Positions 6,778 to 14,537 of a stretch of DNA of 64,000 bases are shown piece after piece. How positions within the stretch are numbered: position 1 is the first letter of the stretch; each line of letters opens with the position of its first letter. The position numbers and the translations under genes were made by a program. The DNA comes from JANNVZ01 sp046155615. Lineage in GTDB: Bacteria; Bacteroidota; Bacteroidia; Flavobacteriales_D; Sanyastnellaceae. The stretch is from NCBI GenBank assembly GCA_046155615.1, contig JBJXFP010000096.1:6020-70019 (forward strand), given 5' to 3'. A model generated the notes under the pieces. It ran no database searches. It was not told the DNA's origin and was given only the letters and a program-made list of their open reading frames with translations.

Positions 6778-9700
6778 GTGATGAAAAAAGTTTTTATTCT
6801 ATTGTTACTGGCAAGCATCTGCATGAAGCCAATGCAAGGCCAGATGTATCAATCAACCAACGGAACAGGAATACAGGAAGATGCCTGGGCTGTGGTGGAA
6901 GATGCTGCGCTTGGCGCTTTCGTATCAGTGGGCAATTCGTCTTTAGCAGGCATGAGCCAACTGTGGATTTCGAGCTATGCGGCCAATGGCACTGTGCTGA
7001 CATCAGCCACTGCCACTAACAACCGCAACCTGATAGCGCGCGATATATGTATTGCGCCTGTTCATCCTTTGAATGGTCCTACCTACTACGTCACGGGATG
7101 GACGCAGATAAATTTTCAAGGCGCCATGATCAATCAAATATGGGTTGGCCGTATTGATCTGGGTGGCAATTTTATTTGGTTTCAGGAGAATCCTGTGGCA
7201 GGCCAGGGCAACGACAAAGAAGGTGTAGCCGTGGCCACTGCTCCCAATGGAGATTGCGTGGCCACAGGCCATGTGATGTGGCCCGGTGGTCCTGGTGTGC
7301 CCATCATGCCACAGGTTATCCTTACACGTTTTACAGCGATAGGTGCTATAGTGTGGAGCAATGTGTATAACCAACCGGGCTTCTGGATGGTGCGCGAAAT
7401 CAATAATGGTATGGCTCCAGCGGGTACTCCCGGTATTGTCAATCCTAATGATGTTTTTGTAATAACCGGGGAGGTAGTTATTCCACCCATGTTTGGAGGC
7501 ATAGGTGCGCCACAAACGTTTGTGGCTGCATACACAGGTGTGGGTGTAGAAATGTGGAGAACCATTGTGAATCAGGCTGCGCAAGTATCCACTGGTGATG
7601 CGGGATACGATGTGGTTTATGATCCAAACCTCAATGTGTACCACCTAGCCGGTGTGGCGCAATTGGGCCTCGGTCGCGCTGTGCCTGCCTCCACTCCTTA
7701 TACGTGTACAGTGACTATTGCAGGGTTGGCTTTGGGCGGCACTGTGCATCTTGCTCCTACCATGGCACCTCTTGGTTTTTATCCAAGAGCTATTGCTCTT
7801 GCACCTAATAACCAACTTGTGGTTTCAGGCCCGGACTATGCAAACAACAGTGTATTCTTTGGTCAATATCCTGCTCTGGCAGGCCCGCCACCACCAATGA
7901 TGTGTGTGAACTATCCCGGATTGGCAAGTGCCAACTCAGTGCCCCAGCCATTCTGGCTAAATGATGCACAGCCGGAGGGCATTATCAATACAACCATTGG
8001 AACTATTCCGGGCTTTCTCATTTCTACCAACTCATTGCCAACAGGTGCTTTTGGTATGGGCGATGCTCATTTCATAAGCACCAATGTTACCGGACAAACT
8101 CCTACCACTTGCCCTGCTGTGCCCATTCCAAGTATCGCAGTTAATGGTCAACAACAGGTTTTTGTTCCCTCTGCTCCAATCAATTTGTTGGCCTGGGCAA
8201 TGGCACCTATGGTCAATGCACCCTACCCTATTCAGCAGCAGCAGTGTTTGGATCCATGCATTGTGAGTGCTTCCTTCACTGCTACTGTGTCCGGACAGAC
8301 TGTTACATTCAACAATACAAGCACCGGCAACGGTACGCTCTCTTATGCATGGGCATTTGGCGATGGTAACACCAGCGCATTGCCAAATCCTGTGCATACC
8401 TATGCAGGTGCCGGGCCATACACCGCTTGCCTTACAGTTACCAATACCAACGCATCCGGTATTACATGCACGGCTACCTTCTGCCAGACATTTACATTTT
8501 GCAATGTGAATGCGGACTTCACATTCACACTCAATTGCAAGACTGCCACATTCACCAATGCTACCACCGGCACCGGGCCTTTCACGTATAGCTGGCTTTA
8601 TCCTGATGGCACTACATCTACTGCTACCAACCCTGTAAAAGTGTTTGCTGCATGTGGCAATTACAATGTGCGCCTCATTGCTTGCAATGCAACTTGCTGC
8701 GATACGATCATCAAAACAGTAAGTATTGCATGCTGCAATGCGGCAGTAGACTTCTGCCTGCAAGCCACAGGGCGTGCAGTTACCTTGAACAACAACACTA
8801 CGGTGAACCCAACCACGGGCACTACCTACACAGTATTCGTAGATGGCGTGCTTACCTCTTGGACTAACAACACGGCCAAAACACTGCTTGCAGGTGCACA
8901 TACCATATGTGTAAAAGCACGCAGAATTATTTGTGGAGATACCTGTTGCGCCACTTGTTGTAAAGCAATAACTGTAAGTGATCAGTGTGCACTCAATACC
9001 AGCTTCTGGCATCAGGTGCAGGGCGGTCTTGGTGTATTGTTTACCAACAAAAGCACCGGCACCAATACTACCAGTACTACCTACCTGTGGGAGTTTGGCG
9101 ATGGCACCACTTCTACATTGCTGGCACCTGCGGTGAAAACCTATGCCACACCCGGCACTTACACCGCATGCCTTACGGTAACAAAAGTGAATGCACCTGC
9201 TGACACTTGCCGCGAGAAGATGTGCAGACAAATAATAGTGGAAGCGCCCTGCGCTGTGCTGGCCAAATACAAAACGAAGATTTGTATTGCTGCACCGCTT
9301 ACTGTGGAGTTCACCAACCAATCAGTAGGTGGTGTTACCTACGATTGGAATTTTGGTGACGGCAACACAAGCACAGCCACCAACCCAACCCACACTTATG
9401 CAGCCGCTGGCACCTACATTGTTTGCCTAAAGGCCACAGTAAATGGCGGATGCTGGTCGCTGGCTTGTCACCAAGTGCGCGTGAGCACTGTAACGTGCAA
9501 CAACAGTTGCAGCACGCTGCCCGGTGCTCCTTCATTCTTAAATGGTGATAGCGAGAGCAATGGCGAGGGATATGTGGAGCCTGAAATGAATGATTGGACG
9601 TACTCCAACTCAGCGGATGATGTGCAGGAGAAAAAATCGGGTGAAGAGGAAATGAAAACTTCATTGAACCTGTTCCCTAATCCTGCCAACGATGAAATAA

Positions 9701-9912
9701 ATGTGATGCTTGAAACGCAGGGCGAAGACAATGCGCAGATAACCATACTGAGTGCAAGTGGCGAAATAGTGCATCAGTCGCAGCGCATGTTTTATGCAGG
9801 CACACAACAGGTAGAAATATCCACACAGCACTTTGCTGATGGACTTTATCACCTCACCATTACCCTGAACGATGAAGTGCTGACCAAACACTTTGTAGTG
9901 ACAAAGCAATAG
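6778..9912 (+). CDS. Large secreted PKD-repeat protein with type A Por (T9SS) sorting domain
   Basis: 1044 residues. Signal peptide MMKKVFILLLLASICMKPMQG, then about 470 residues of beta-propeller-like repeats (pattern WVGRIDLGGNFIWF and similar) and four or five PKD-like modules from about residue 495 to 900, with the signature FGDGNTSALPNPVHTY, FGDGTTSTL and FGDGNTSTATNPTHTY. After an acidic linker the last 85 residues form a type A Por sorting domain (LNLFPNPANDEINV ... DGLYHLTI ... KHFVV), which directs export by the type IX system and cell-surface attachment. The PKD linkers are unusually rich in paired cysteines (CNATCC, ACCNAAVDFC, CGDTCCATCC), suggesting disulfide bonding. Function is likely adhesion or surface structure; no enzyme motif is seen. 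Closed by a bidirectional terminator. Confidence 0.88.
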   Translation: MMKKVFILLLLASICMKPMQGQMYQSTNGTGIQEDAWAVVEDAALGAFVSVGNSSLAGMSQLWISSYAANGTVLTSATATNNRNLIARDICIAPVHPLNGPTYYVTGWTQINFQGAMINQIWVGRIDLGGNFIWFQENPVAGQGNDKEGVAVATAPNGDCVATGHVMWPGGPGVPIMPQVILTRFTAIGAIVWSNVYNQPGFWMVREINNGMAPAGTPGIVNPNDVFVITGEVVIPPMFGGIGAPQTFVAAYTGVGVEMWRTIVNQAAQVSTGDAGYDVVYDPNLNVYHLAGVAQLGLGRAVPASTPYTCTVTIAGLALGGTVHLAPTMAPLGFYPRAIALAPNNQLVVSGPDYANNSVFFGQYPALAGPPPPMMCVNYPGLASANSVPQPFWLNDAQPEGIINTTIGTIPGFLISTNSLPTGAFGMGDAHFISTNVTGQTPTTCPAVPIPSIAVNGQQQVFVPSAPINLLAWAMAPMVNAPYPIQQQQCLDPCIVSASFTATVSGQTVTFNNTSTGNGTLSYAWAFGDGNTSALPNPVHTYAGAGPYTACLTVTNTNASGITCTATFCQTFTFCNVNADFTFTLNCKTATFTNATTGTGPFTYSWLYPDGTTSTATNPVKVFAACGNYNVRLIACNATCCDTIIKTVSIACCNAAVDFCLQATGRAVTLNNNTTVNPTTGTTYTVFVDGVLTSWTNNTAKTLLAGAHTICVKARRIICGDTCCATCCKAITVSDQCALNTSFWHQVQGGLGVLFTNKSTGTNTTSTTYLWEFGDGTTSTLLAPAVKTYATPGTYTACLTVTKVNAPADTCREKMCRQIIVEAPCAVLAKYKTKICIAAPLTVEFTNQSVGGVTYDWNFGDGNTSTATNPTHTYAAAGTYIVCLKATVNGGCWSLACHQVRVSTVTCNNSCSTLPGAPSFLNGDSESNGEGYVEPEMNDWTYSNSADDVQEKKSGEEEMKTSLNLFPNPANDEINVMLETQGEDNAQITILSASGEIVHQSQRMFYAGTQQVEISTQHFADGLYHLTITLNDEVLTKHFVVTKQ

Positions 9913-9943
9913 GTCAGTTTGTTTTTCTCCATAACCAAAAAGT

Positions 9944-9975
9944 CAAAAGCCGCTCGTGAGGGCGGCTTTTGGTTT
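9944..9975. terminator. Bidirectional terminator
   Basis: A 10-bp stem CAAAAGCCGC (9944-9953) pairs with 9962-9971 around an 8-base loop and has T/A tracts on both sides. It sits between the convergent PKD-protein gene and the alpha/beta hydrolase gene. Confidence 0.85.
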
Positions 9976-9993
9976 TCATTCAATTTGAAAGAT

Positions 9994-10755
9994 TCATAAA
10001 CCTTTTTCCTTCAACCACTTTTCCAGCAACTCATTAAAAAGTGTGGGATGCTCCATCATGGGTGCGTGGCCACATTCGTCTATCCAATACAAGGTGGCAT
10101 TGGGCAGCAGTTGACTGAATTCCTCAGCCACCTCCGGTGGAGTGATGGTGTCATTTTTTCCCCAGATAAGGCAGGCAGGCATTTTCATGTTGGGGAGATC
10201 TTTGGCCATGTTGTGGCGTATGGCGCTTTTGGCTAATGCCAATATGCGCAGCACACGGTTGCGATCGTTTACTACTTCGAAACATTCGTTAACCAACTCA
10301 TCGGTAGCATGGCTGGGATCGTAAAATGTGACTGCTACTTTCTGGCGGATGAATTCTTTGTCCTCTCTGCGGGGAAAGCTGCTGCCAAAAGCATTTTCAT
10401 ATAAACCGCTGCTTGCGGTGAGAATAAGTGAACTTACTTTTTCAGGAAACTCTTTGGTGTAAACCAGTGCTACGTGTCCGCCCAGCGAGTTGCCAAGGAG
10501 GTTCACCTTGTCCCATTTTTTATGATTGATAAAATCGCGCAGAAAGTGAGCGAGCGACTTGACACCTGTGGTGAGCACGGGCATGGTGTAGAGCGGCAGC
10601 ATGGGTATCACCACTTTGTGGGTTTTAGAAAAGTGATTTACTACATCGCGAAAATTGCTGAGTGCCCCAAACAAGCCATGAAGCAGTATGATGACTTTGC
10701 CCTCACCTTGTTCTATGTATCTGAAACCCGACTCTTCTTTGATAGGATAGTCCAT
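9994..10755 (-). CDS. Alpha/beta-fold hydrolase
   Basis: 253 residues of the alpha/beta hydrolase superfamily. The oxyanion-hole segment LLHGLFGALSNF, nucleophile elbow GNSLGG (Ser), acid IWGKNDTITPP (Asp) and catalytic His in DECGHAPMMEHP are all in place, so it should be an active esterase or C-C hydrolase. No signal peptide, hence cytoplasmic. It resembles the MenH/MhpC-like branch but the substrate cannot be deduced. It is 102 bp upstream-opposed from pgk in the same direction; a link with the neighbours is not evident. Confidence 0.88.
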   Translation of the reverse strand: MDYPIKEESGFRYIEQGEGKVIILLHGLFGALSNFRDVVNHFSKTHKVVIPMLPLYTMPVLTTGVKSLAHFLRDFINHKKWDKVNLLGNSLGGHVALVYTKEFPEKVSSLILTASSGLYENAFGSSFPRREDKEFIRQKVAVTFYDPSHATDELVNECFEVVNDRNRVLRILALAKSAIRHNMAKDLPNMKMPACLIWGKNDTITPPEVAEEFSQLLPNATLYWIDECGHAPMMEHPTLFNELLEKWLKEKGL

Positions 10756-10857
10756 AAAAAATATTGTGCGCTAAGGCTGCTGTCAAACATAGATGTTTTT
10801 TGAGACTGTAATGAAATCGAAGTCCGGTAAGCACAAAATATTTTGCGCGTTGTGTGC

Positions 10858-12051
10858 TCAGTTCTTGATGGCTGCTATACCGGGCAGGTCAATGCCCTCC
10901 AGCGCTTCCAGCATGGCACCTCCTCCGGTGCTTACGTAAGAAACTTTGTGAGCAAGGCCAAATTGATTTACTGCTGCTACGCTGTCACCACCACCTACAA
11001 GGGTAAATGCACCTGCGGCTGTGGCCCCGGCCAATGCATCAGCAATGGCTTTGGTGCCGTGTGCAAATTTTTCCATTTCGAACACACCCATGGGGCCATT
11101 CCAAAGTATGGTTTTCGATTTCAGAATGACCTGGCAGAATGTTTCAATGGATTTGCTGCCGATGTCTAAGCCCATCCAACCAGAAGGAATATTGTTGCTC
11201 TCTGCTGTTGCATGGTTTGCATCGCTGGCAAACTTGTCGGCCACTACGGAATCGACAGGGAGGTAAATATTGACGCCTTTTTCTTTCGCATTCACCATAA
11301 GTGATTGGGCCATTTCCAATTTGTCGTCTTCTACAAGCGAGTTGCCTACGGTGCCACCTTGTGCTTTGAAGAAGGTGTAAGCCATTCCGCCACCTATGAT
11401 GATGTTGTCAACGCGATTCAACAAATTTTCGAGTATCGAAATTTTACTTGAAACCTTGCTGCCACCGATGATGGCTGTAACAGGCCTGGCTGTGGAGTTG
11501 AGCACACGATCTATGCTTTGCACTTCGTCTTCCATCAGGTAGCCAAAGAGTTTGTCGGTAGGGAAAAACTTAGCAATGACTGCTGTGCTTGCATGAGCAC
11601 GGTGTGCTGTGCCAAAAGCATCATTCACATACACATCACCATTCTCTGCAAGCTGGCCTGCAAAAAATTCATCACCTGCTTCTTCTTCTTTGTAGAAGCG
11701 AAGATTTTCAAGCAAGGCTACTTCGCCATTTTGCAATGAGTTCACCACTGTGCTTGCATTGTCACCAATACAGTCAATAGCAAATTTTACTTCAGCACCC
11801 AACAGTGTTGAAGTGTGATGCACAAGATGTTTCAATGAGAATTTTTCCTCGGGGCCGCCTTTGGGTCTGCCCAGATGCGACATGAGCACCACGCGTCCAC
11901 CATCGTTTATGATTTTGCGAATGGATTTGAGCGCAGCGCGTATGCGTGTGTCATCGGTGATGTTGAAGTTGTCATCCATAGGCACATTGAAATCAACGCG
12001 GACTAAAGCGCGCTTGCCATGGAAGTTGTAGGAGTCTATTTGGTAGTTCAT
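10858..12051 (-). CDS. pgk: Phosphoglycerate kinase
   Basis: 397 residues, full length. It transfers phosphate from 1,3-bisphosphoglycerate to ADP in glycolysis. Signatures are VRVDFNVPMDDN near the start, MSHLGRPKGG for substrate binding, and the nucleotide loop FTLVGGGDSVAAV with STGGGAMLEALEG near the end. Standard cytoplasmic housekeeping gene. The leader region between it and accC is occupied by an inverted repeat element (12066-12144), so its promoter is probably within or next to that repeat. Confidence 0.97.
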   Translation of the reverse strand: MNYQIDSYNFHGKRALVRVDFNVPMDDNFNITDDTRIRAALKSIRKIINDGGRVVLMSHLGRPKGGPEEKFSLKHLVHHTSTLLGAEVKFAIDCIGDNASTVVNSLQNGEVALLENLRFYKEEEAGDEFFAGQLAENGDVYVNDAFGTAHRAHASTAVIAKFFPTDKLFGYLMEDEVQSIDRVLNSTARPVTAIIGGSKVSSKISILENLLNRVDNIIIGGGMAYTFFKAQGGTVGNSLVEDDKLEMAQSLMVNAKEKGVNIYLPVDSVVADKFASDANHATAESNNIPSGWMGLDIGSKSIETFCQVILKSKTILWNGPMGVFEMEKFAHGTKAIADALAGATAAGAFTLVGGGDSVAAVNQFGLAHKVSYVSTGGGAMLEALEGIDLPGIAAIKN

Positions 12052-12065
12052 AAGTAAACTCTATA

Positions 12066-12144
12066 GAACACGGATGACGCGGATTGGATGGATTCTCACA
12101 GATTATATCAGTGTAAATCTGTTCAATCTGTGTCATCTGTGTTC
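12066..12144. repeat. Intergenic inverted-repeat element (accC-pgk gap)
   Basis: Arms of 20 bp, GAACACGGATGACGCGGATT at 12066-12085 and the complement of GAACACAGATGACACAGATT at 12125-12144, differ at three positions. It fills the whole gap between the accC stop and pgk start. Words of this kind (CGGATGACGCGGAT) recur as dispersed intergenic repeats in environmental Bacteroidota to my knowledge; only one copy is in this window. Confidence 0.7.
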
Positions 12145-12150
12145 CAACAA

Positions 12151-13485
12151 TTACATCTCGAAGGTTTCCAGAAACTTGGTAGTGAAATCACCAGAGCGGA
12201 ATTTGGGATCCTTCATCAGTTTTTGATGGAATGGAATGGTTGTCTTCACGCCTTCTATGATGTACTCGTCCAAGGCGCGCTCCATTTTGGTGATGGCTTC
12301 TTCACGCGTTTGAGCCACTACTATCAGTTTGGAAATCATGCTGTCATAGTGCGGGGGAATGACATAGCCTGCGTAAGCATGTGTGTCAAGCCTTACGCCA
12401 TGGCCACCGGGCGAGTGATAGCTTGTGATTTTGCCGGGTGATGGTGCAAAATTTTTGTAAGGGTCTTCAGCATTGATGCGGCATTGTATGCTGTGCATTT
12501 TCGGGTAATAGTTGCGGCCTGAGATGGGGTCGCCTGCGGCAAGTTTTATTTGTTCTTTTACTAAGTCGTAGTTTATTACTTCTTCGGTGATGGTGTGCTC
12601 CACTTGTATGCGTGTGTTCATCTCCATGAAGTAGAAATCTCGGTTTTTGTCCACCAAAAATTCCACTGTGCCAACGCCTTCATACTTCACAGCTTCGGCT
12701 GCTTTGATTGCGGCCTGTCCCATTTTTTCGCGCAGCTCATCGGTCATGAAAGGTGATGGTGTCTCTTCGCAAAGTTTTTGGTGTCTGCGTTGAATGCTAC
12801 AGTCGCGCTCGCTCAGGTGGCAGGCTTTGCCGTATTGGTCTCCGGCTATTTGTATTTCAATGTGGCGTGGTTCTTCTACGAATTTCTCCATGTACATGCC
12901 ATCGTTGCCAAAGGCTGCGGCTGCTTCGCGTCTGGTTTTGTCCCATGCATCTTCCACATCAGCATCGTTGTGGCATACACGCATGCCTTTGCCGCCACCG
13001 CCTGCTGTAGCTTTCATCATCACGGGATACTTGATGCGATTGGCAACGTCTTTGGCCTGCTCCAGACTTTCCAATATACCGGCACTGCCCGGTATGCAAG
13101 GCACACCTGCATCTATCATGGTTTGTTTGGCTGAGGATTTGTCGCCCATCGCATCTATCATCTCTGGCGATGCGCCTATGAATTTGATTCCATTCTCTTT
13201 GCACACTTTGCTGAATGTAGCATTCTCACTCAGGAATCCGTAGCCCGGATGTATGGCATCGGCATTGGTTATTTCAGCCGCGGCTATGATGCTTGGAATT
13301 TTCAGATAGCTCTCCTTGCTGGGTGGTGGGCCAATACATACGGCCTCATCAGCAAAGCGCACATGCAGGCTGTCTCTATCGGCAGTGCTATAAACTGCTA
13401 CGGTGGAAATGCCCATCTCTTTGCAAGTGCGGATAACGCGCAAGGCGATTTCTCCGCGGTTGGCTATCAGTATTTTTTTAAACAT
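12151..13485 (-). CDS. accC: Acetyl-CoA carboxylase, biotin carboxylase subunit
   Basis: 444 residues, typical AccC length. It carboxylates biotin on the AccB carrier using ATP and bicarbonate, the first half-reaction toward malonyl-CoA for fatty acid synthesis. N-terminal domain opens FKKILIANRGEIALRVIR; the ATP-grasp glycine-rich loop is ATAGGGGKGMRVC, and catalytic segments EMNTRIQVEHTITE and RINAEDPYKNFAPSPG follow. It lies downstream of accB in the same direction, separated by 162 bp that contain an inverted repeat; the pair is likely one operon accB-accC. Confidence 0.97.
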   Translation of the reverse strand: MFKKILIANRGEIALRVIRTCKEMGISTVAVYSTADRDSLHVRFADEAVCIGPPPSKESYLKIPSIIAAAEITNADAIHPGYGFLSENATFSKVCKENGIKFIGASPEMIDAMGDKSSAKQTMIDAGVPCIPGSAGILESLEQAKDVANRIKYPVMMKATAGGGGKGMRVCHNDADVEDAWDKTRREAAAAFGNDGMYMEKFVEEPRHIEIQIAGDQYGKACHLSERDCSIQRRHQKLCEETPSPFMTDELREKMGQAAIKAAEAVKYEGVGTVEFLVDKNRDFYFMEMNTRIQVEHTITEEVINYDLVKEQIKLAAGDPISGRNYYPKMHSIQCRINAEDPYKNFAPSPGKITSYHSPGGHGVRLDTHAYAGYVIPPHYDSMISKLIVVAQTREEAITKMERALDEYIIEGVKTTIPFHQKLMKDPKFRSGDFTTKFLETFEM

Positions 13486-13516
13486 GAGGAGTCAATTTGA
13501 AAATTTGGTGATTTAT

Positions 13517-13646
13517 TGACTTGTTGACTTGTTGATTTGGCGCCACCTTATCGATTTGTATTCACTTTTCGAATATGCTGATTAGGGCTATTAACTCATG
13601 CTCACTTAGAAGCAATTCACAAACCTCTAAATCAACAAGTCAACAA
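13517..13646. repeat. Inverted-repeat filler between accB and accC
   Basis: An 8-bp tandem (TGACTTGT twice, then TGATTTGG, 13517-13540) contains the 18-base word TTGTTGACTTGTTGATTT (13521-13538), whose exact reverse complement is at 13629-13646, directly against the accB stop codon. The 90-bp interior has no gene. It could form a long hairpin in the accB-accC transcript. Confidence 0.75.
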
Positions 13647-13647
13647 A

Positions 13648-14145
13648 TTAGTTGGGTTCAACCAAGAACAACGGTTGGTCGTACTCCACCGGAGTGTTGT
13701 CGTTCACAAGTACTTTTACAATTGTGCCGCTCACTTCACTTTCTATTTCGTTGAAGAGTTTCATGGCTTCGATGATGCAAACAGGCGAACCGGCTTTTAT
13801 GCTTGCGCCTACCTCTACAAATGAAGGCTTGTCAGGTCCGGCACTGCGGTAGAATGTGCCAATCATGGGCGACTTTATTTCTATTAGGTTGCCTTTGCTT
13901 TCACCTTCGGGTGCTGCTGATGGGGCTGCCGGTGCTACTGCGGGGGCTGGTGCAGCTACCGATGCCATGACAGGTGCCGCTATCATCTGTGGCATAGCTA
14001 CCGGCATCATTTCCTGTCCCCGTCCTTTGCGCTCCGGCTCGTGTGTTTTGATGGTGATTTTAAAATCTTTCTGCTCTATCTCCACTTCACTTACACCACT
14101 CTTGCTCACAAACTTGATGAGGTCTTGAATTTGAGTAATATTCAT
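13648..14145 (-). CDS. accB: Acetyl-CoA carboxylase, biotin carboxyl carrier protein
   Basis: 165 residues. It carries biotin between AccC and the carboxyltransferase. A helical N-terminus (INITQIQDLIKFVSKSGVSE) leads through an Ala/Pro linker (about residues 55-80) to the biotinyl domain with the modified lysine in IEAMKLFNEIE and closing segment YDQPLFLVEPN. Together with accC downstream it forms the usual accBC pair; the carboxyltransferase genes are not in this window. Confidence 0.97.
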   Translation of the reverse strand: MNITQIQDLIKFVSKSGVSEVEIEQKDFKITIKTHEPERKGRGQEMMPVAMPQMIAAPVMASVAAPAPAVAPAAPSAAPEGESKGNLIEIKSPMIGTFYRSAGPDKPSFVEVGASIKAGSPVCIIEAMKLFNEIESEVSGTIVKVLVNDNTPVEYDQPLFLVEPN

Positions 14146-14537
14146 TGGGCTTTCTGATTTGGTTCTGTTCTATTATGAAAATGTCAAGGTTTTGAAAGTC
14201 GGCAAATGTATATGCAGTCAGGTTATCTGATTACTGCAAGCACCATGGGGCATTACTCAGGTATTTTCATGAACCATTGCAGCGGTATATCGGCCAGTTA
14301 CCCGTCTCGATGTTCAGGTTTTCTATTTCAAATTGTCCGGTGGGGGTGTTTGCTGTTTTGATTGTCAATACTTCCAAATGATGATAGACTGCCCTAAAGC
14401 AAACCGTTCACCTGCCGTTGAGTGCAACTCACCATTTTCTTTCATTTTTTTCAAATGCGAGATCAAACATTCGCGGCCTGTTTTCCCATTCAATATCACT
14501 TTCTGAAATCAATATGCGCTCCCAACTTATACCAATT
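14146..14537. other. Divergent intergenic region accB / TonB receptor
   Basis: About 390 bp without a supported gene. The accB -7 box is near one end. The reading frame of the receptor stays open back to 14418 but those codons lack a signal peptide and look like non-coding DNA. No promoter for the receptor could be identified. Confidence 0.5.
14203..14210 (-). promoter_or_regulatory. Candidate -7 box of accB
   Basis: TACATTTG on the minus strand (14210-14203), a perfect TAnnTTTG, 57 bases before the accB ATG. No clear -33 TTTG is at the expected distance, so confidence is moderate. Confidence 0.35.

Noticed and set aside
8032..9321. 429-codon open frame on the minus strand
   Set aside because: Lies wholly opposite the PKD-repeat gene, Cys/His-rich nonsense composition without domains; produced by repetitive codon use on the other strand.
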